DNA of 64,000 bases from an uncultured Vicinamibacterales bacterium (GCA_958295905.1 OY282382.1:5638910-5702909), one strand, 5' to 3'. Numbered from the stretch's first letter, positions 6,757 to 15,714 are shown. Numbers and translations are program-made. Notes: generated by a model from the sequence alone, not told the origin.

Positions 6757-9573
6757 ATGTCGGATCGCACTTCCCCGCCGGGCGGCGACGCCGAGCTCGA
6801 ACGCCGCATCCTCCACCTCGTCGGACAACTGGTGGCGGAACTCCGTCCGGGGTCCGCCGCCGCCGGCGTCAATCCGGACGACTCGCTGGAACGCGACCTC
6901 GGGTTGAGTTCGCTCGAGCAGGTGGAGCTGCTGAGCCGGATCGAGAGGACCACCGGCGTCCGCGTGTCGGACGCGGTGCTGGGCACGGCCGACACCCCGG
7001 CGGATCTGGTGCGGGCGGTGGCCGCGGCCGAGCCGGAGGCGGCGGACACGCTGCCCGCCGTGCGGCCGGCGCTCGGAACCGCGGCCTCCGCCCCCGAATC
7101 GGCCCGGACCCTCGTCGACGTCCTCGAGTGGCACGCGCACGCATCGCCGGATCGGCCGCACATCCACCTGCGGGAGGACGACGGCGCCGAACGGACCCTC
7201 ACCTACGCCCGGCTCTGGCGCAGCGCGGCCAAGGTCGCGGCCGCGCTGCGCGGCCGGGGCATCGGCCAACGGGACACCGTGGCGATCATGCTGCGGACCG
7301 AGGCGGCGTTCTTCCCCGCCTTCTTCGGCACGCTGCTCGCAGGGGCGATCCCGGTCCCCGTCTACCCCCCGTTCCGCCCCGACCGGATTGCCGAGTACGT
7401 CCAGCGCCAGGGGCGCATCCTGTCGAACGCGGGAGCCCGCCTTCTGATCACTTTCGCGGCGATCGAGCGTTTGGCGGGCCTGCTCCGGGGCCGGGTTCCG
7501 ACGCTGTCGGCGGTCGTCACCCTGGACGAGCTCGCGCCCGGGAGCCACGACGACGGCCCGCTGCCGGAACGGCCGTCGGGCCGGCTGACCGGCGACGATC
7601 CGGCGCTCATCCAGTACACGTCCGGGAGCACCGGCCAGCCGAAAGGGGTCCTGCTGACGCACGCGAACCTGCTCGCCAACATCCGCGCCATCCGCGACGG
7701 GCTGGCCATTCAGCCGGACGACGTGGCCGTCAGTTGGCTGCCGCTCTACCACGACATGGGGCTCATCGGCGCCTGGCTGGGCTCCCTCTATGCCGGCGTC
7801 CCGGTCGCGATCCTGTCGCCGCTCGCCTTCCTGTCGCGGCCCGCCCGCTGGCTGTGGACCATCCACGCCCACCGGGCCACCCTGTCGGTGGCGCCGAACT
7901 TCGCGTTCGATCTGTGCGTCGCCAAGATCACCGACGAGGAGACCACCGGCCTCGATCTGGGGTCGCTGCGCGCCCTCCTCAACGGGTCGGAGGCGATACT
8001 GCCCCGCACGCTGACCCGCTTCTCCGAACGCTTCGCCCCCGTCGGACTGCGGCCCGACGCCCTGCGGCCGGTCTACGGACTGGCCGAGTGCTCGGTCGGT
8101 CTCGCGGTCACCCCGCAGCGCCACCCGGCCCGCGTCGATCGGGTCGCCCGGGAGTTCCGGACGACCGGGCAGGCCGCGCCGAGCCCCGAACCGGATGCGC
8201 TCGAGTTCGTATCCTGCGGCGCCCCCCTGCCGCGGCACGAGATTCGGATCGTCGACGGGGCCGGCGCGCGCCTCGACGAGCGCCTCGAGGGGCGGGTGCA
8301 GTTCCGCGGCCCCTCGACGATGGCCGGCTATTACCGCAACCCGACCGCGACCCGGGCCGTCACCACCGACGACGGATGGCTCGACTCCGGCGACCTCGGC
8401 TATCTCGCGGGCGGCGAGCTGTTTCTGACCGGACGGCGCAAGGACATCGTCATCAAGGCCGGCCGCAACATCTACCCGCACGAGGCGGAGGCGGTGGCGG
8501 ACGCGGTCGATGGCGTGCGCAAGGGGTGCGTCGCCGCGTTCGGGGTCCCCGATGCGGCGGTGGGAACGGAGCGGCTGGTGGTGGTGGCGGAAACGCGCAC
8601 CACGGATCCGGCCCGGCGCGAACGGATGCGGCGGGAGATCATCGAGCGGGTGGCCGGCGCGCTCGGGGTTCCCCCGGACACCGTCGTGCTGGCCCGGCCG
8701 GGGTCCGTCCTCAAGACCTCCAGCGGCAAGGTGCGCCGGGGAGCGACCCGCGACGCCTATCGTACGGGCGGGCTCGAGCGGGGCGCCGGATCGCCCGCCC
8801 GCCAGTGGGCGGCGATGGTGCTGGAGGCGGCGCGCGGGCGCGGCCGCGGGGCCGCCGACGTCCTGCTCCGGTCGGCCTATACCGTCTATCTGGCCGGTGT
8901 GCTGGTCCTCCTGGTGCCGCCGCTGTGGGTCCTGGTGCGGACCAGCCGCCGGCCCGGCGCGGCCCGGCGGTGGCTGCGCCGGTTCGCGCGGATACTGGCC
9001 GCGACGTCGCTGTCCCGGGTGACGGCCACCGGGCTCGAGCATCTCCGCGACCTCGGACCGGCCGTCTTCGTGGCCAACCACGCCAGCTTCGCGGACGTGG
9101 TCGTGGTGCTCGCCACCCTGCCCGCCGACCTCCGCTTCGCCGCCAAAAGCCGGCTGGCGACCTATCCCGTCCTGAAAACCATCATCCGCCGCAGCGGCTA
9201 CCTGCGGATCGAGAAGGACGCGCTGTCGCAACGGATGGAAGGCGCCGAGGAGGTCCGCGCCACGCTGGCCGCGGGGGAATCGATGTTCGTGTTTCCCGAA
9301 GGGCGTTTCGTCCGGGCGCCCGGACTGCTGCCGTTTCGCCTCGGGGCGTTCCGGGCTGCGGCGGAGGCGGGACGTCCGCTGGTGCCGGTGGCGCTGGCCG
9401 GCACGCGGCGGGTGTTCCCGGCGCAGACCCTGCTGCTCCGACCCGGCCGCATCCGGGTCGTGGTCGAACCGCCCCTGCATCCGGAAAACGCCGCGTGGAG
9501 CGAGATCGTCCGGCTGCGGGACGAGGCGCGGCGGGCCATCGCGGGAGACGCCGGCGAGGAGTCTGCGCCGTAG
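6757..9573 (+). CDS. ACP - fatty acyl-AMP ligase - PlsC acyltransferase fusion
   Basis: Three enzymatic modules lie in one chain of about 938 residues. First comes an acyl carrier protein domain (residues about 10-90), with the phosphopantetheine-site motif DLGLSSLEQVELL (Ser about 52). Next is an adenylation domain (about 105-660) with YTSGSTGQPKGVLLTH, YGLAECSVGL, DSGDLGYL and GRRKDIVIKAGRNIYP, as in fatty acyl-AMP ligases. Last, after a hydrophobic segment near residues 710-735, is a PlsC-type acyltransferase with NHASFAD (HX4D box near 771) and FPEGRF. It could activate a fatty acid, hold it on its own carrier domain and pass it to an alcohol acceptor at the membrane. An upstream in-frame GTG at 6658 would add 33 residues; neither start has a clear ribosome binding site. 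It is single, facing a convergent alcohol dehydrogenase. Confidence 0.88.
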   Translation: MSDRTSPPGGDAELERRILHLVGQLVAELRPGSAAAGVNPDDSLERDLGLSSLEQVELLSRIERTTGVRVSDAVLGTADTPADLVRAVAAAEPEAADTLPAVRPALGTAASAPESARTLVDVLEWHAHASPDRPHIHLREDDGAERTLTYARLWRSAAKVAAALRGRGIGQRDTVAIMLRTEAAFFPAFFGTLLAGAIPVPVYPPFRPDRIAEYVQRQGRILSNAGARLLITFAAIERLAGLLRGRVPTLSAVVTLDELAPGSHDDGPLPERPSGRLTGDDPALIQYTSGSTGQPKGVLLTHANLLANIRAIRDGLAIQPDDVAVSWLPLYHDMGLIGAWLGSLYAGVPVAILSPLAFLSRPARWLWTIHAHRATLSVAPNFAFDLCVAKITDEETTGLDLGSLRALLNGSEAILPRTLTRFSERFAPVGLRPDALRPVYGLAECSVGLAVTPQRHPARVDRVAREFRTTGQAAPSPEPDALEFVSCGAPLPRHEIRIVDGAGARLDERLEGRVQFRGPSTMAGYYRNPTATRAVTTDDGWLDSGDLGYLAGGELFLTGRRKDIVIKAGRNIYPHEAEAVADAVDGVRKGCVAAFGVPDAAVGTERLVVVAETRTTDPARRERMRREIIERVAGALGVPPDTVVLARPGSVLKTSSGKVRRGATRDAYRTGGLERGAGSPARQWAAMVLEAARGRGRGAADVLLRSAYTVYLAGVLVLLVPPLWVLVRTSRRPGAARRWLRRFARILAATSLSRVTATGLEHLRDLGPAVFVANHASFADVVVVLATLPADLRFAAKSRLATYPVLKTIIRRSGYLRIEKDALSQRMEGAEEVRATLAAGESMFVFPEGRFVRAPGLLPFRLGAFRAAAEAGRPLVPVALAGTRRVFPAQTLLLRPGRIRVVVEPPLHPENAAWSEIVRLRDEARRAIAGDAGEESAP

Positions 9574-9609
9574 GAGCGCCGCGGGCTCCCGGCACGACGC
9601 CGCCCGCGG

Positions 9610-10656
9610 TCAGGACGCGAGCACGATCCTGCCGATCGCGCGGCCGGCGCGCAGATCGTCGAGGGCGGCCTGCGCATCGGCCGGGGGCCGTGACTCGATC
9701 GGGATCGAGGGCGCCCGCCCCGCCTCGGCGAACCGCATCAACCCGCGCATCTCCGCGGGACTGCCGACGTACGATCCCTGCACGGTGAGGCTCCGCAGCG
9801 GCCAGAGCGGCAGCGACGCCCGCAACTCCCCCCCGAAGAGTCCCACGACGACGAGCAGGCCGCCGGTGGCGAGGACCCCGAGCCCGAGCGCGGCGCTCTT
9901 CTCCGAGCCCACGAAATCGATGACCGCGGCGGCGCCGCCGCCGGTCGCCCGCCGGAGCCGCCGGGCCGCGTCGGGGGCCCTCGCATCGACGACCTCGGCC
10001 CCCGCCTCGGCCCCCGCCCGCAGGGTCGCGTCGTCGACGTCGACGGCGAAGAGGGCGGCGTCGGTCATCGACCGGGCGAGCTGCAGGGCCGCGAACCCGA
10101 CGCCCCCGAGACCGATGATGACCAACGGGCGCCGATCGACCCGCGCCCGGACCTTCCGGACCGCGCCGAAGGCGGTGAGCCCGGAGCAGGCGTACGTGCA
10201 GGCGAGGGTCATCGGGAGATCGCCGACCGGGAAGAGATACCGGGGATGCGGGACGAGGACGTGATCGCTGAACCCGCCGGGCCGGGTGACGCCGAGCGCC
10301 TGCGGCTGCGCGCACAGATGTTCCCGCCCCGACCGGCAGGTGCCGCAGCCGCCGCACCCGATCCAGGGATACACCACGTACCGGGCTCCGGGGTCGACGC
10401 CGCCGGCGTCCGGACCGCGCGCCACGACGACGCCGCCGATCTCGTGTCCCAACGTCAACGGCAGGGTCCGCCCCTTCGACAGGTCCAGCCGCCGCCCGCC
10501 GCCCAGGTCGAAGAAGCCGTCCTGCAGGTGCAGGTCGCTGTGGCAGACGCCGCAGGCCTCGGTCCGGACGAGCACCTCGGTCCCGACCGGCTTCGGCGGC
10601 AGCGACTCGACCCGTTCCAGGGGCGCGCCGAACCGGGTGAGCTGATGGCTGATCAT
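9610..10656 (-). CDS. Zinc-dependent alcohol dehydrogenase family protein
   Basis: This 348-residue medium-chain dehydrogenase/reductase would oxidise alcohols or reduce aldehydes with NAD(P). The catalytic zinc ligands are visible in CGVCHSD (residue about 35) and GHEIGG. The four structural zinc cysteines lie in CGGCGTCRSGREHLC. The Rossmann nucleotide loop is IIGLGGVGFAALQ near residue 180. The length is typical for the family. It is transcribed toward the acyl-AMP ligase fusion, with only 36 bp between the stops. The class I methyltransferase upstream on the same strand (76 bp gap) may be co-transcribed. The substrate cannot be told from sequence. Confidence 0.92.
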   Translation of the reverse strand: MISHQLTRFGAPLERVESLPPKPVGTEVLVRTEACGVCHSDLHLQDGFFDLGGGRRLDLSKGRTLPLTLGHEIGGVVVARGPDAGGVDPGARYVVYPWIGCGGCGTCRSGREHLCAQPQALGVTRPGGFSDHVLVPHPRYLFPVGDLPMTLACTYACSGLTAFGAVRKVRARVDRRPLVIIGLGGVGFAALQLARSMTDAALFAVDVDDATLRAGAEAGAEVVDARAPDAARRLRRATGGGAAAVIDFVGSEKSAALGLGVLATGGLLVVVGLFGGELRASLPLWPLRSLTVQGSYVGSPAEMRGLMRFAEAGRAPSIPIESRPPADAQAALDDLRAGRAIGRIVLAS

Positions 10657-10731
10657 GGGTCGACCTCCCGGGTTCCGTGGCCGCCCGGCCGCCGCCGCAG
10701 CCCAGGGCCCGCCGCGTCGCCGCCGCGATCA

Positions 10732-11481
10732 TCACGCGGGGGACGCGGTGCCGTAGATGAAGAAGTTGTCGGTGACGCGGAGATCCGCGCGCCAGCCCAG
10801 CGGCTCGAGCCGGGCGGTCAGCGGCCCGGGCTCGTAGCGCACCTTGACGATCTCGAACGTCCGCCCGTCGTTGAGGGACCGCCGCTCGGTCGTCCGGGCG
10901 CGATCGACCGGGGCCTCCGGCCGCGGCGCCTCGGCAACGCCGCGGTTGTCGACGAAGAACACCGTGCCCCCCGGGGCGACGGCGGCGCGGAGCCGCCCCC
11001 AGAAGTCGTCGAACCGCGACGGCGGCACGTGGGACAGCCAGAACCCGAAGAAGATGAAGTCGTACGCTTCGTCGGGTTGCCAGCGGAAGATGTCGCACTG
11101 GCGGTAGCGGACCGCCGCCGACCGGACCCGCGCGCGGTTGCGGGCGATCACCTCGTTCGAGGCGTCGACGGCGGTCAGGACGCCGCCGTACCGGGCGAGC
11201 TGGCCGGTCCACAATCCCGTCCCGCACGCCAGCTCCAGCATCCGTCCGGAGGGACCCGCCACGTGGAGCGAATCGCGGACGAGGGCGATCTCCCGCCGCC
11301 AGCGCCGCGTATGTTCCGGACCGTGGTTGTAACGGCCCTGCCGATGGAACCACTCGTCGTACTCCGGCGCCCGGCAGCGGTAGTAGCGAATCTGTTCATC
11401 GACGAGCGCTTGATCGACGTCCGACTCTGCCTGCAACGATACCCCCGGCGCTCCCGGACCCAACCCACCAACCCAACCCAC
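10732..11481 (-). CDS. SAM-dependent class I methyltransferase
   Basis: This soluble protein is about 249 residues long. It has the SAM-binding motif I LELACGTGLWTGQLA, followed by VTAVDAS (motif II acidic residue) and YDFIFFGFWLSHVP, the pattern of class I methyltransferases. The start is uncertain: the GTG at 11481 lies within a run of short ACCCA/ACCAA-type repeats that translate to a glycine-rich leader, and the conserved part only begins around VDEQIRYYRCRAPEYDEWF, about 27 residues in. An internal TTG start near residue 17 is possible. A MITE-like element begins 18 bp upstream of the annotated start and may supply or disrupt its promoter. The acceptor is unknown. Confidence 0.85.
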   Translation of the reverse strand: MGWVGGLGPGAPGVSLQAESDVDQALVDEQIRYYRCRAPEYDEWFHRQGRYNHGPEHTRRWRREIALVRDSLHVAGPSGRMLELACGTGLWTGQLARYGGVLTAVDASNEVIARNRARVRSAAVRYRQCDIFRWQPDEAYDFIFFGFWLSHVPPSRFDDFWGRLRAAVAPGGTVFFVDNRGVAEAPRPEAPVDRARTTERRSLNDGRTFEIVKVRYEPGPLTARLEPLGWRADLRVTDNFFIYGTASPA

Positions 11482-11498
11482 TAACCCACTAATCTAAG

Positions 11499-11653
11499 GA
11501 TCCGCGCAAGAACAACTTCCTTCAGAAGCCGCAACACGCCGTAACGGGATCGACGCCGGATGCGGCAGATGCGCGGCATGGATGCGGCCGAAGTGAAACT
11601 GCGCCACGAAACCGATGCCAGCAAAACCGGGAGTCTATTCTTGCGCCGATCCC
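11499..11653. mobile_element. MITE-like element, family M2, copy A (about 153 bp)
   Basis: The ends form imperfect terminal inverted repeats: GGATCCGCGCAAGAACA on the left, and the reverse complement of the right end, GGATCGGCGCAAGAATA (15 of 17 match). The whole element is more than 90% identical by eye to 57798-57952 in the same orientation. No transposase is encoded. The following 238 bp (11654-11891) contain GC-rich short inverted repeats but no gene that I can recognise. Confidence 0.7.
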
Positions 11654-11891
11654 AAGGACGGTGATCGATGTAGTTTTCCACCCGGCGCGCTGCCGGGACC
11701 CGCGGGGCTTCGAAATCGCCGCGCGGCGCGGCGATGGGCGCGGGCGGGGCGGAGCGCGGGAGGCCGCCGATCATCACCGAGTTTCCTCGGTAGAGTCGCC
11801 AACGGCATCCAGGCGCGACGCTCTTCCGCCCGCCGGCGCCCCCGCCCCTTTCGGTGCGGCGCGGGGGCTGGCCGCGGGCTGCCCACTAATA

Positions 11892-12401
11892 CTAACCGTC
11901 CTCATCCGCCAACCGGTCGAGCGCCGCACCGGTCAGTCGATAGACCTTCCAGTCGTCCATCGGCACCGCGCCGGCCCGCCGATAGGACCGAATCGCCAGC
12001 TCGTTCCATGCCAGCACGGACCACTCGAACCGAGGACAGCCCCACTCGCGCGCGGTCCGCGCGAGATACCGGAGCAGGCGGCGCCCGATCCCGCGCCCGC
12101 GGTACTCCACGCGCACGAAGAGATCTTCGAGATACAGGCCCCGCTTCCCCGCGAACGTCGAGAAGTTGTGAAAGAACAGGGCGAAACCGGCCGGCCGGTC
12201 CTCGACCACCGCAATCACCGCCTCGGCGCTCGGCGCCGGGCCGAACAGCGCCTCCCGGACGTCGGCCTCGGTGGCGGTGACTTCGCCGGCCATCCGCTCG
12301 TACTCCGCCAGCTCGCGGATCAAGGCCAGCACGAGCGGCCCGTCCGCCTCGACGGCGGGTCGGATACGGCAGGGGGATGCGTCTCGCCCGCCCATCGGCA
12401 T
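11892..12401 (-). CDS. GNAT family N-acetyltransferase, diamine acetyltransferase-like
   Basis: This is a 169-residue single-domain GNAT enzyme, transferring acetyl from acetyl-CoA to an amine. The sequence begins IRPAVEADGPLVLALIRELAEYER. It carries the acetyl-CoA loop in VEYRGRGIGRRLLRYLA (residues about 100-116) and ends with WNELAIRSYRRAGAVPMDDWKVYRLTG. This ending is typical of the spermidine/spermine or thialysine acetyltransferase subgroup. Two starts are possible, ATG at 12401 or 12395. It follows the PLP enzyme gene by 13 bp on the same strand, so the two are probably one transcript, perhaps coupling a Cys/Met-type lyase with acetylation of an amine product. That coupling is inference. 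Confidence 0.9.
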   Translation of the reverse strand: MPMGGRDASPCRIRPAVEADGPLVLALIRELAEYERMAGEVTATEADVREALFGPAPSAEAVIAVVEDRPAGFALFFHNFSTFAGKRGLYLEDLFVRVEYRGRGIGRRLLRYLARTAREWGCPRFEWSVLAWNELAIRSYRRAGAVPMDDWKVYRLTGAALDRLADEDG

Positions 12402-12414
12402 GCTCTCGGGCGGG

Positions 12415-13611
12415 CTACGGCGCGAGCGATCGATCGAGGTCTTCCAGCAGATCCTCGACGGCCTCGATCCCGATCGACAGCCGCAGCAGGTCGGCGGGCA
12501 CCCGCGTACCGGGGCCCTCGACCGGGGCCCGATGCTCCACGAGGCTCTCGACGCCGCCCAGCGAGGTGGCGTTCCTGAAAAGGCGCAACGCGCCGGCCAC
12601 GCGTTTCGCGGCCGCCGCGCCCCCCCGCGGGCGGAACGACAGGAGCATTCCGAACCCGCCGGACATCTGCCGCGCCGCCACCGCGTGCCCCGGGTGCGAC
12701 GGCAGTCCGGGATAGCGCACGTCGCGCACGGCGGGATGGGACGCCAGCCGCCCGGCGATGCGCAACGCGCTGTCCGCCGAACGCGGAACCCGGAGAAACA
12801 GGGTCCGCATGCCGCGCAGCAGCAGCCACGCCTCGAACGGTCCGAGCACCGCGCCCCGATAGGCGCGATCGTGGACGAGCCGCTCCCACAACGCGTCGCG
12901 GCGGGCGGTGACCACCGCCCCCGCCAGCACGTCGGCATGGCCGTTGAGCTGCTTCGTCGCCGAGTGCACCACCAGATCGGCGCCATGCTCGAGGGGCCGG
13001 CACAGCACCGGGGTGCTGACGGTGCTGTCCGCCACCACCCGGGCTCCCGCGACGTGCGCGGCCTCGGAGACCTCCGCGATGTCGGTGATCGCCGCACCCG
13101 GATTCGCCGGGGTCTCGATCCAGACTATCTTCGTCCGTCCGGGTCGGAGGGCCGCCTCGAGCGCGGCCAGATCTCCGTTGGGAACGATGTCCAGGGCGAT
13201 GCGGCCGCGGGCCGCGAGCTCCTCCAGCCACCGCTGCAGCGTCCAGTACATCTGCTCGGGAGCCACCACGTGGTCGCCGACGTCGAGCGTCTCGAACACC
13301 GTCGTGGCCGCCGCCATCCCCGAGCCGAAGAGCAGGGCGCCGTCGCCGCCTTCCAGCCGGTTGAGCAGCGACTCCGCCTGCTCGTAGGTCGGGTTCTCAT
13401 CCCGCGTATAGGTATGGCCGCCGGGATAGCTGCCGTCGGGGGCCCGCTCGTAGAGGGTGGACGGGTAGATGGCGGGAACCACCGACCGGGTGGCCGGCTC
13501 GACCCAGCCGAGCGCCTGCGCGGCCAGCGTCTCGGGGCGCTCACGGAAGTCGCCGGACATGGCCGTCTTCGTGGAGTGCGGCTCGGCCGCACGATGACGC
13601 CGCTCGTTCAC
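12415..13611 (-). CDS. Cys/Met metabolism PLP-dependent enzyme (cystathionine gamma-synthase/lyase family)
   Basis: This 398-residue fold-type I PLP enzyme belongs to the transsulfuration family. Visible marks are YTRDENPTYEQAESLL near residue 65, the phosphate-binding GSGMAAATTVFE, the Asp and substrate region WIETPANPG, and the PLP-lysine block HSATKQLNGHADV. The family includes cystathionine gamma-synthase, beta- and gamma-lyases and O-acetylhomoserine sulfhydrylase; sequence alone does not separate them. The GTG at 13611 is chosen because AGGTGG sits just upstream; an ATG at 13560 is the alternative. That ribosome binding site adjoins a 35-bp direct repeat (see 13619-13725). A GNAT gene follows immediately. 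Confidence 0.9.
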   Translation of the reverse strand: MNERRHRAAEPHSTKTAMSGDFRERPETLAAQALGWVEPATRSVVPAIYPSTLYERAPDGSYPGGHTYTRDENPTYEQAESLLNRLEGGDGALLFGSGMAAATTVFETLDVGDHVVAPEQMYWTLQRWLEELAARGRIALDIVPNGDLAALEAALRPGRTKIVWIETPANPGAAITDIAEVSEAAHVAGARVVADSTVSTPVLCRPLEHGADLVVHSATKQLNGHADVLAGAVVTARRDALWERLVHDRAYRGAVLGPFEAWLLLRGMRTLFLRVPRSADSALRIAGRLASHPAVRDVRYPGLPSHPGHAVAARQMSGGFGMLLSFRPRGGAAAAKRVAGALRLFRNATSLGGVESLVEHRAPVEGPGTRVPADLLRLSIGIEAVEDLLEDLDRSLAP

Positions 13612-13618
13612 AGGTCCA

Positions 13619-13725
13619 CCTCAATGCCACCCCCGACCCGCGCCTCGTGCGTGGATGGAGGGGGCGCGGGGCACGGTCCAGCGCAACTAACCTCAATGCC
13701 ATCCCCGGCCCGCGCCTCGTGCGTG
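13619..13725. repeat. Pair of 35-bp direct repeats upstream of the PLP enzyme gene
   Basis: Positions 13619-13653 and 13691-13725 match at 33 of 35 bases (both begin CCTCAATGCCA and end GCGCCTCGTGCGTG), with a 72-bp period. The copy nearest the gene contributes the TTGAGG that helps form its ribosome binding site. The duplication therefore reaches into the 5' leader of the gene at 12415-13611. Confidence 0.6.
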
Positions 13726-13774
13726 CCTACGCGAGTCATCTCTCGGCCTTGCCCCCGAGAAGCCCGCCCCCCGC

Positions 13775-14046
13775 GGGTTCGAAGGACCGCCACGGCAAAC
13801 GCGCTTCCGGCGGCGGCAACGAGGCCGGAGCCGGGAGCGCGATTCCGATCATCCACTCGATCGAACGGGCTTCAAGGACGGTGAGGCCCGCTCGGACTTC
13901 GGCACGGTGGGTGTCGAGGTCGGCCGGCGGGGCGTGATCGCCGTGCTCGGCGGCCGGTTGAACGACAGGCGTGACCGCGCCGACCGGTCTGCGTTCGATG
14001 CCGGCGTCCTTCCGATTCGCCGGCGGGCGTGTCGGGCATCCAGAAA
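13775..14046 (-). pseudogene. Frameshifted remnant of a coiled-coil, tail-anchored small protein
   Basis: In one minus frame the segment reads ADLDTHRAEVRAGLTVLEAR then IEWMIGIALPA. A shift near 13835 into another frame continues it as PGSGLVAAAGSAFAVAVLR, ending near 13779. Together these resemble small proteins with an acidic coiled coil followed by a C-terminal membrane anchor, of the kind seen intact at 34241 and 62356 in this window. A frameshift in a decaying gene is the best explanation, but similarity is by eye only. Confidence 0.35.
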
Positions 14047-14084
14047 CCATTCTAACCCGGGCGCGGGAACCGTGGAGGGCTCCT

Positions 14085-14258
14085 CCCAGGACCATCCCAC
14101 GCTCCGCCACCGCCGTGCGCAGGCGGAATCGTCGCGGTCCTGGGGCTCCGGCGTGCGGAATCGTGGGTCTCACGCGGCGCCGGCCGGTCGGCAAGACGGT
14201 GGCGACCCCTCGAATCGGGGGCGGGCCGTCACGCGCAGTCAGCGTGGGATGTCCTGGG
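14085..14258. mobile_element. MITE-like element, family M3, copy A (about 174 bp, with target duplication)
   Basis: The left end CCCAGGACCATCCCACGCT and the right end AGCGTGGGATGTCCTGGG form terminal inverted repeats of 18-19 bp with one inserted base. The element is flanked on both sides by CTCCT (14080-14084 and 14259-14263), a likely target-site duplication. Related partial copies lie at 20964-21112 and 35138-35222. It sits 40 bp beyond the stop of the MATE gene. Confidence 0.75.
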
Positions 14259-14298
14259 CTCCTCCTGGGCTTCGTCCCGGTGGCCGCCCCACTTCGCC

Positions 14299-15714
14299 TC
14301 AGGCTCGGGCCGGACCGAGGTCGACGGCGATGTGCCGCCACTTGCCCTGGCGAAACCGGAGAACGCTGAGCCCGCACCGGGTCATGTGGCCGATGACGAT
14401 GGCCAGCCAGATTTGGCGGGACTCCAGGCCCGTCGTGGCCTGCAGGACGGCGCAAATGCCGAGCGGCACGATCACCTGCGACACGATGGAGATGTACAGC
14501 GGGCTCCGGGTGTCGCCGGTGCCCTGCAGCCCGCCGGTATGGGCCAGGGCCACGGTGACGAACAGGCCGGAGATCGCGAGATAGCCGAGCAGCTCGACCC
14601 CGATGTCGACGACTGCGCCCTCGTGCATCCCGAAGATCGCGAGGAGCCACCGCGGTATCGCGAAGAAGAGGAGCCCCACCGCGGAGGCGACCATCAAGCC
14701 CATCAGGGAGGCGACCCACGCCGCCCGGGCGCTGCGGTCCGGAAACCCGGCGCCGAGGTTCTGGCCGGCGATCGCCGCGGTGGCCCCCATCAGGCCGACC
14801 GAGGTCCAGGTGATCAGCGAGAAGAGCTCCGTGTATCCCACCGCGTAGGCGGCCTGGGCGGCGGCGCTCTCCGGGAGGGATCCGATGAACCGGAGCATGA
14901 GCACCCCGCCCAGATTCATCACGATGCCCTGGAACCCCGCCGGCAGGCCGAATCTGAACAGGGACCGGATGATGTCCAGGTTCGGCCGATACGACATGGC
15001 GCGGGAAAAGTGGATGACGAGCCGGTCGGAGAACAGCAGCCACAGGAAGACGGCGGCGGTGATGCCGCTCGCGAGGGCCGTGCCCATGGCCGCGCCGCGG
15101 GTGCCGAACGCCGGAATGGGCCCCAGCCCCCGAATCAGCACGACGTTGAACACGATGTTCATCGCGGTCATGGCGATGCCGAGGCGCATCGGGGTCTTGG
15201 CGTCGCCGGCCGCCCGCAGCGCCCCGCCGAACATGAAGAACAGCAGCATGCCGATGCTGAAGACGAACAGGATCCGGATGTAGGGCAGCGCCTCGATCTG
15301 CACCTCGGGGGCCGCGTTGATCAGCGTCAGCAGCTTCGGGGCGAACCAGTAGCCGATCGGGGCCATGACGCCGACGGCGAGGGCGACGGCCACGAGAAAC
15401 GCCTGGTACACCGACTGGTTGACCTTGTCCGGATCGTCGGCTCCCGCGAACCGCGCCACCAGCACGCCCATCCCCGTGAACACCGACGCCACGAAGACGA
15501 TCACGAGGATGAAGATCTGGAGACTGACCCCGATGGCGGCGTTGCCGGTATGGCCGACGAAGTTGCCGACCATCGCCTGATCGATGATGCCCTGGAGCCC
15601 GCCGATGACGTTCTGCACCATCGTCGGCCACGCCAGCCGCCAGACGGCCCGGGTCAGGGGCCCCTCGACGATCGAACGGTCGAACTTCGATTTGGGGGGG
15701 GCGGTTTCGGTCAT
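14299..15714 (-). CDS. MATE family efflux transporter
   Basis: This is a 471-residue integral membrane protein with about 12 hydrophobic segments in two homologous halves, the layout of MATE exporters that expel drugs or metabolites in exchange for Na+ or H+. The N-half begins LTRAVWRLAWPTMVQNVIGG and continues IIDQAMVGNFVGHTGNAAIG, a typical MATE signature. The C-half repeats the pattern with FRFGLPAGFQGIVMNLGG and GATAAIAGQNLGAG. The start is the ATG at 15714 (MTETAPPKSKFD). The length is normal. It is monocistronic, divergent from the Nudix gene (168-bp gap), with an M3 element just after its stop. The substrate is not predictable. Confidence 0.93.
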   Translation of the reverse strand: MTETAPPKSKFDRSIVEGPLTRAVWRLAWPTMVQNVIGGLQGIIDQAMVGNFVGHTGNAAIGVSLQIFILVIVFVASVFTGMGVLVARFAGADDPDKVNQSVYQAFLVAVALAVGVMAPIGYWFAPKLLTLINAAPEVQIEALPYIRILFVFSIGMLLFFMFGGALRAAGDAKTPMRLGIAMTAMNIVFNVVLIRGLGPIPAFGTRGAAMGTALASGITAAVFLWLLFSDRLVIHFSRAMSYRPNLDIIRSLFRFGLPAGFQGIVMNLGGVLMLRFIGSLPESAAAQAAYAVGYTELFSLITWTSVGLMGATAAIAGQNLGAGFPDRSARAAWVASLMGLMVASAVGLLFFAIPRWLLAIFGMHEGAVVDIGVELLGYLAISGLFVTVALAHTGGLQGTGDTRSPLYISIVSQVIVPLGICAVLQATTGLESRQIWLAIVIGHMTRCGLSVLRFRQGKWRHIAVDLGPARA

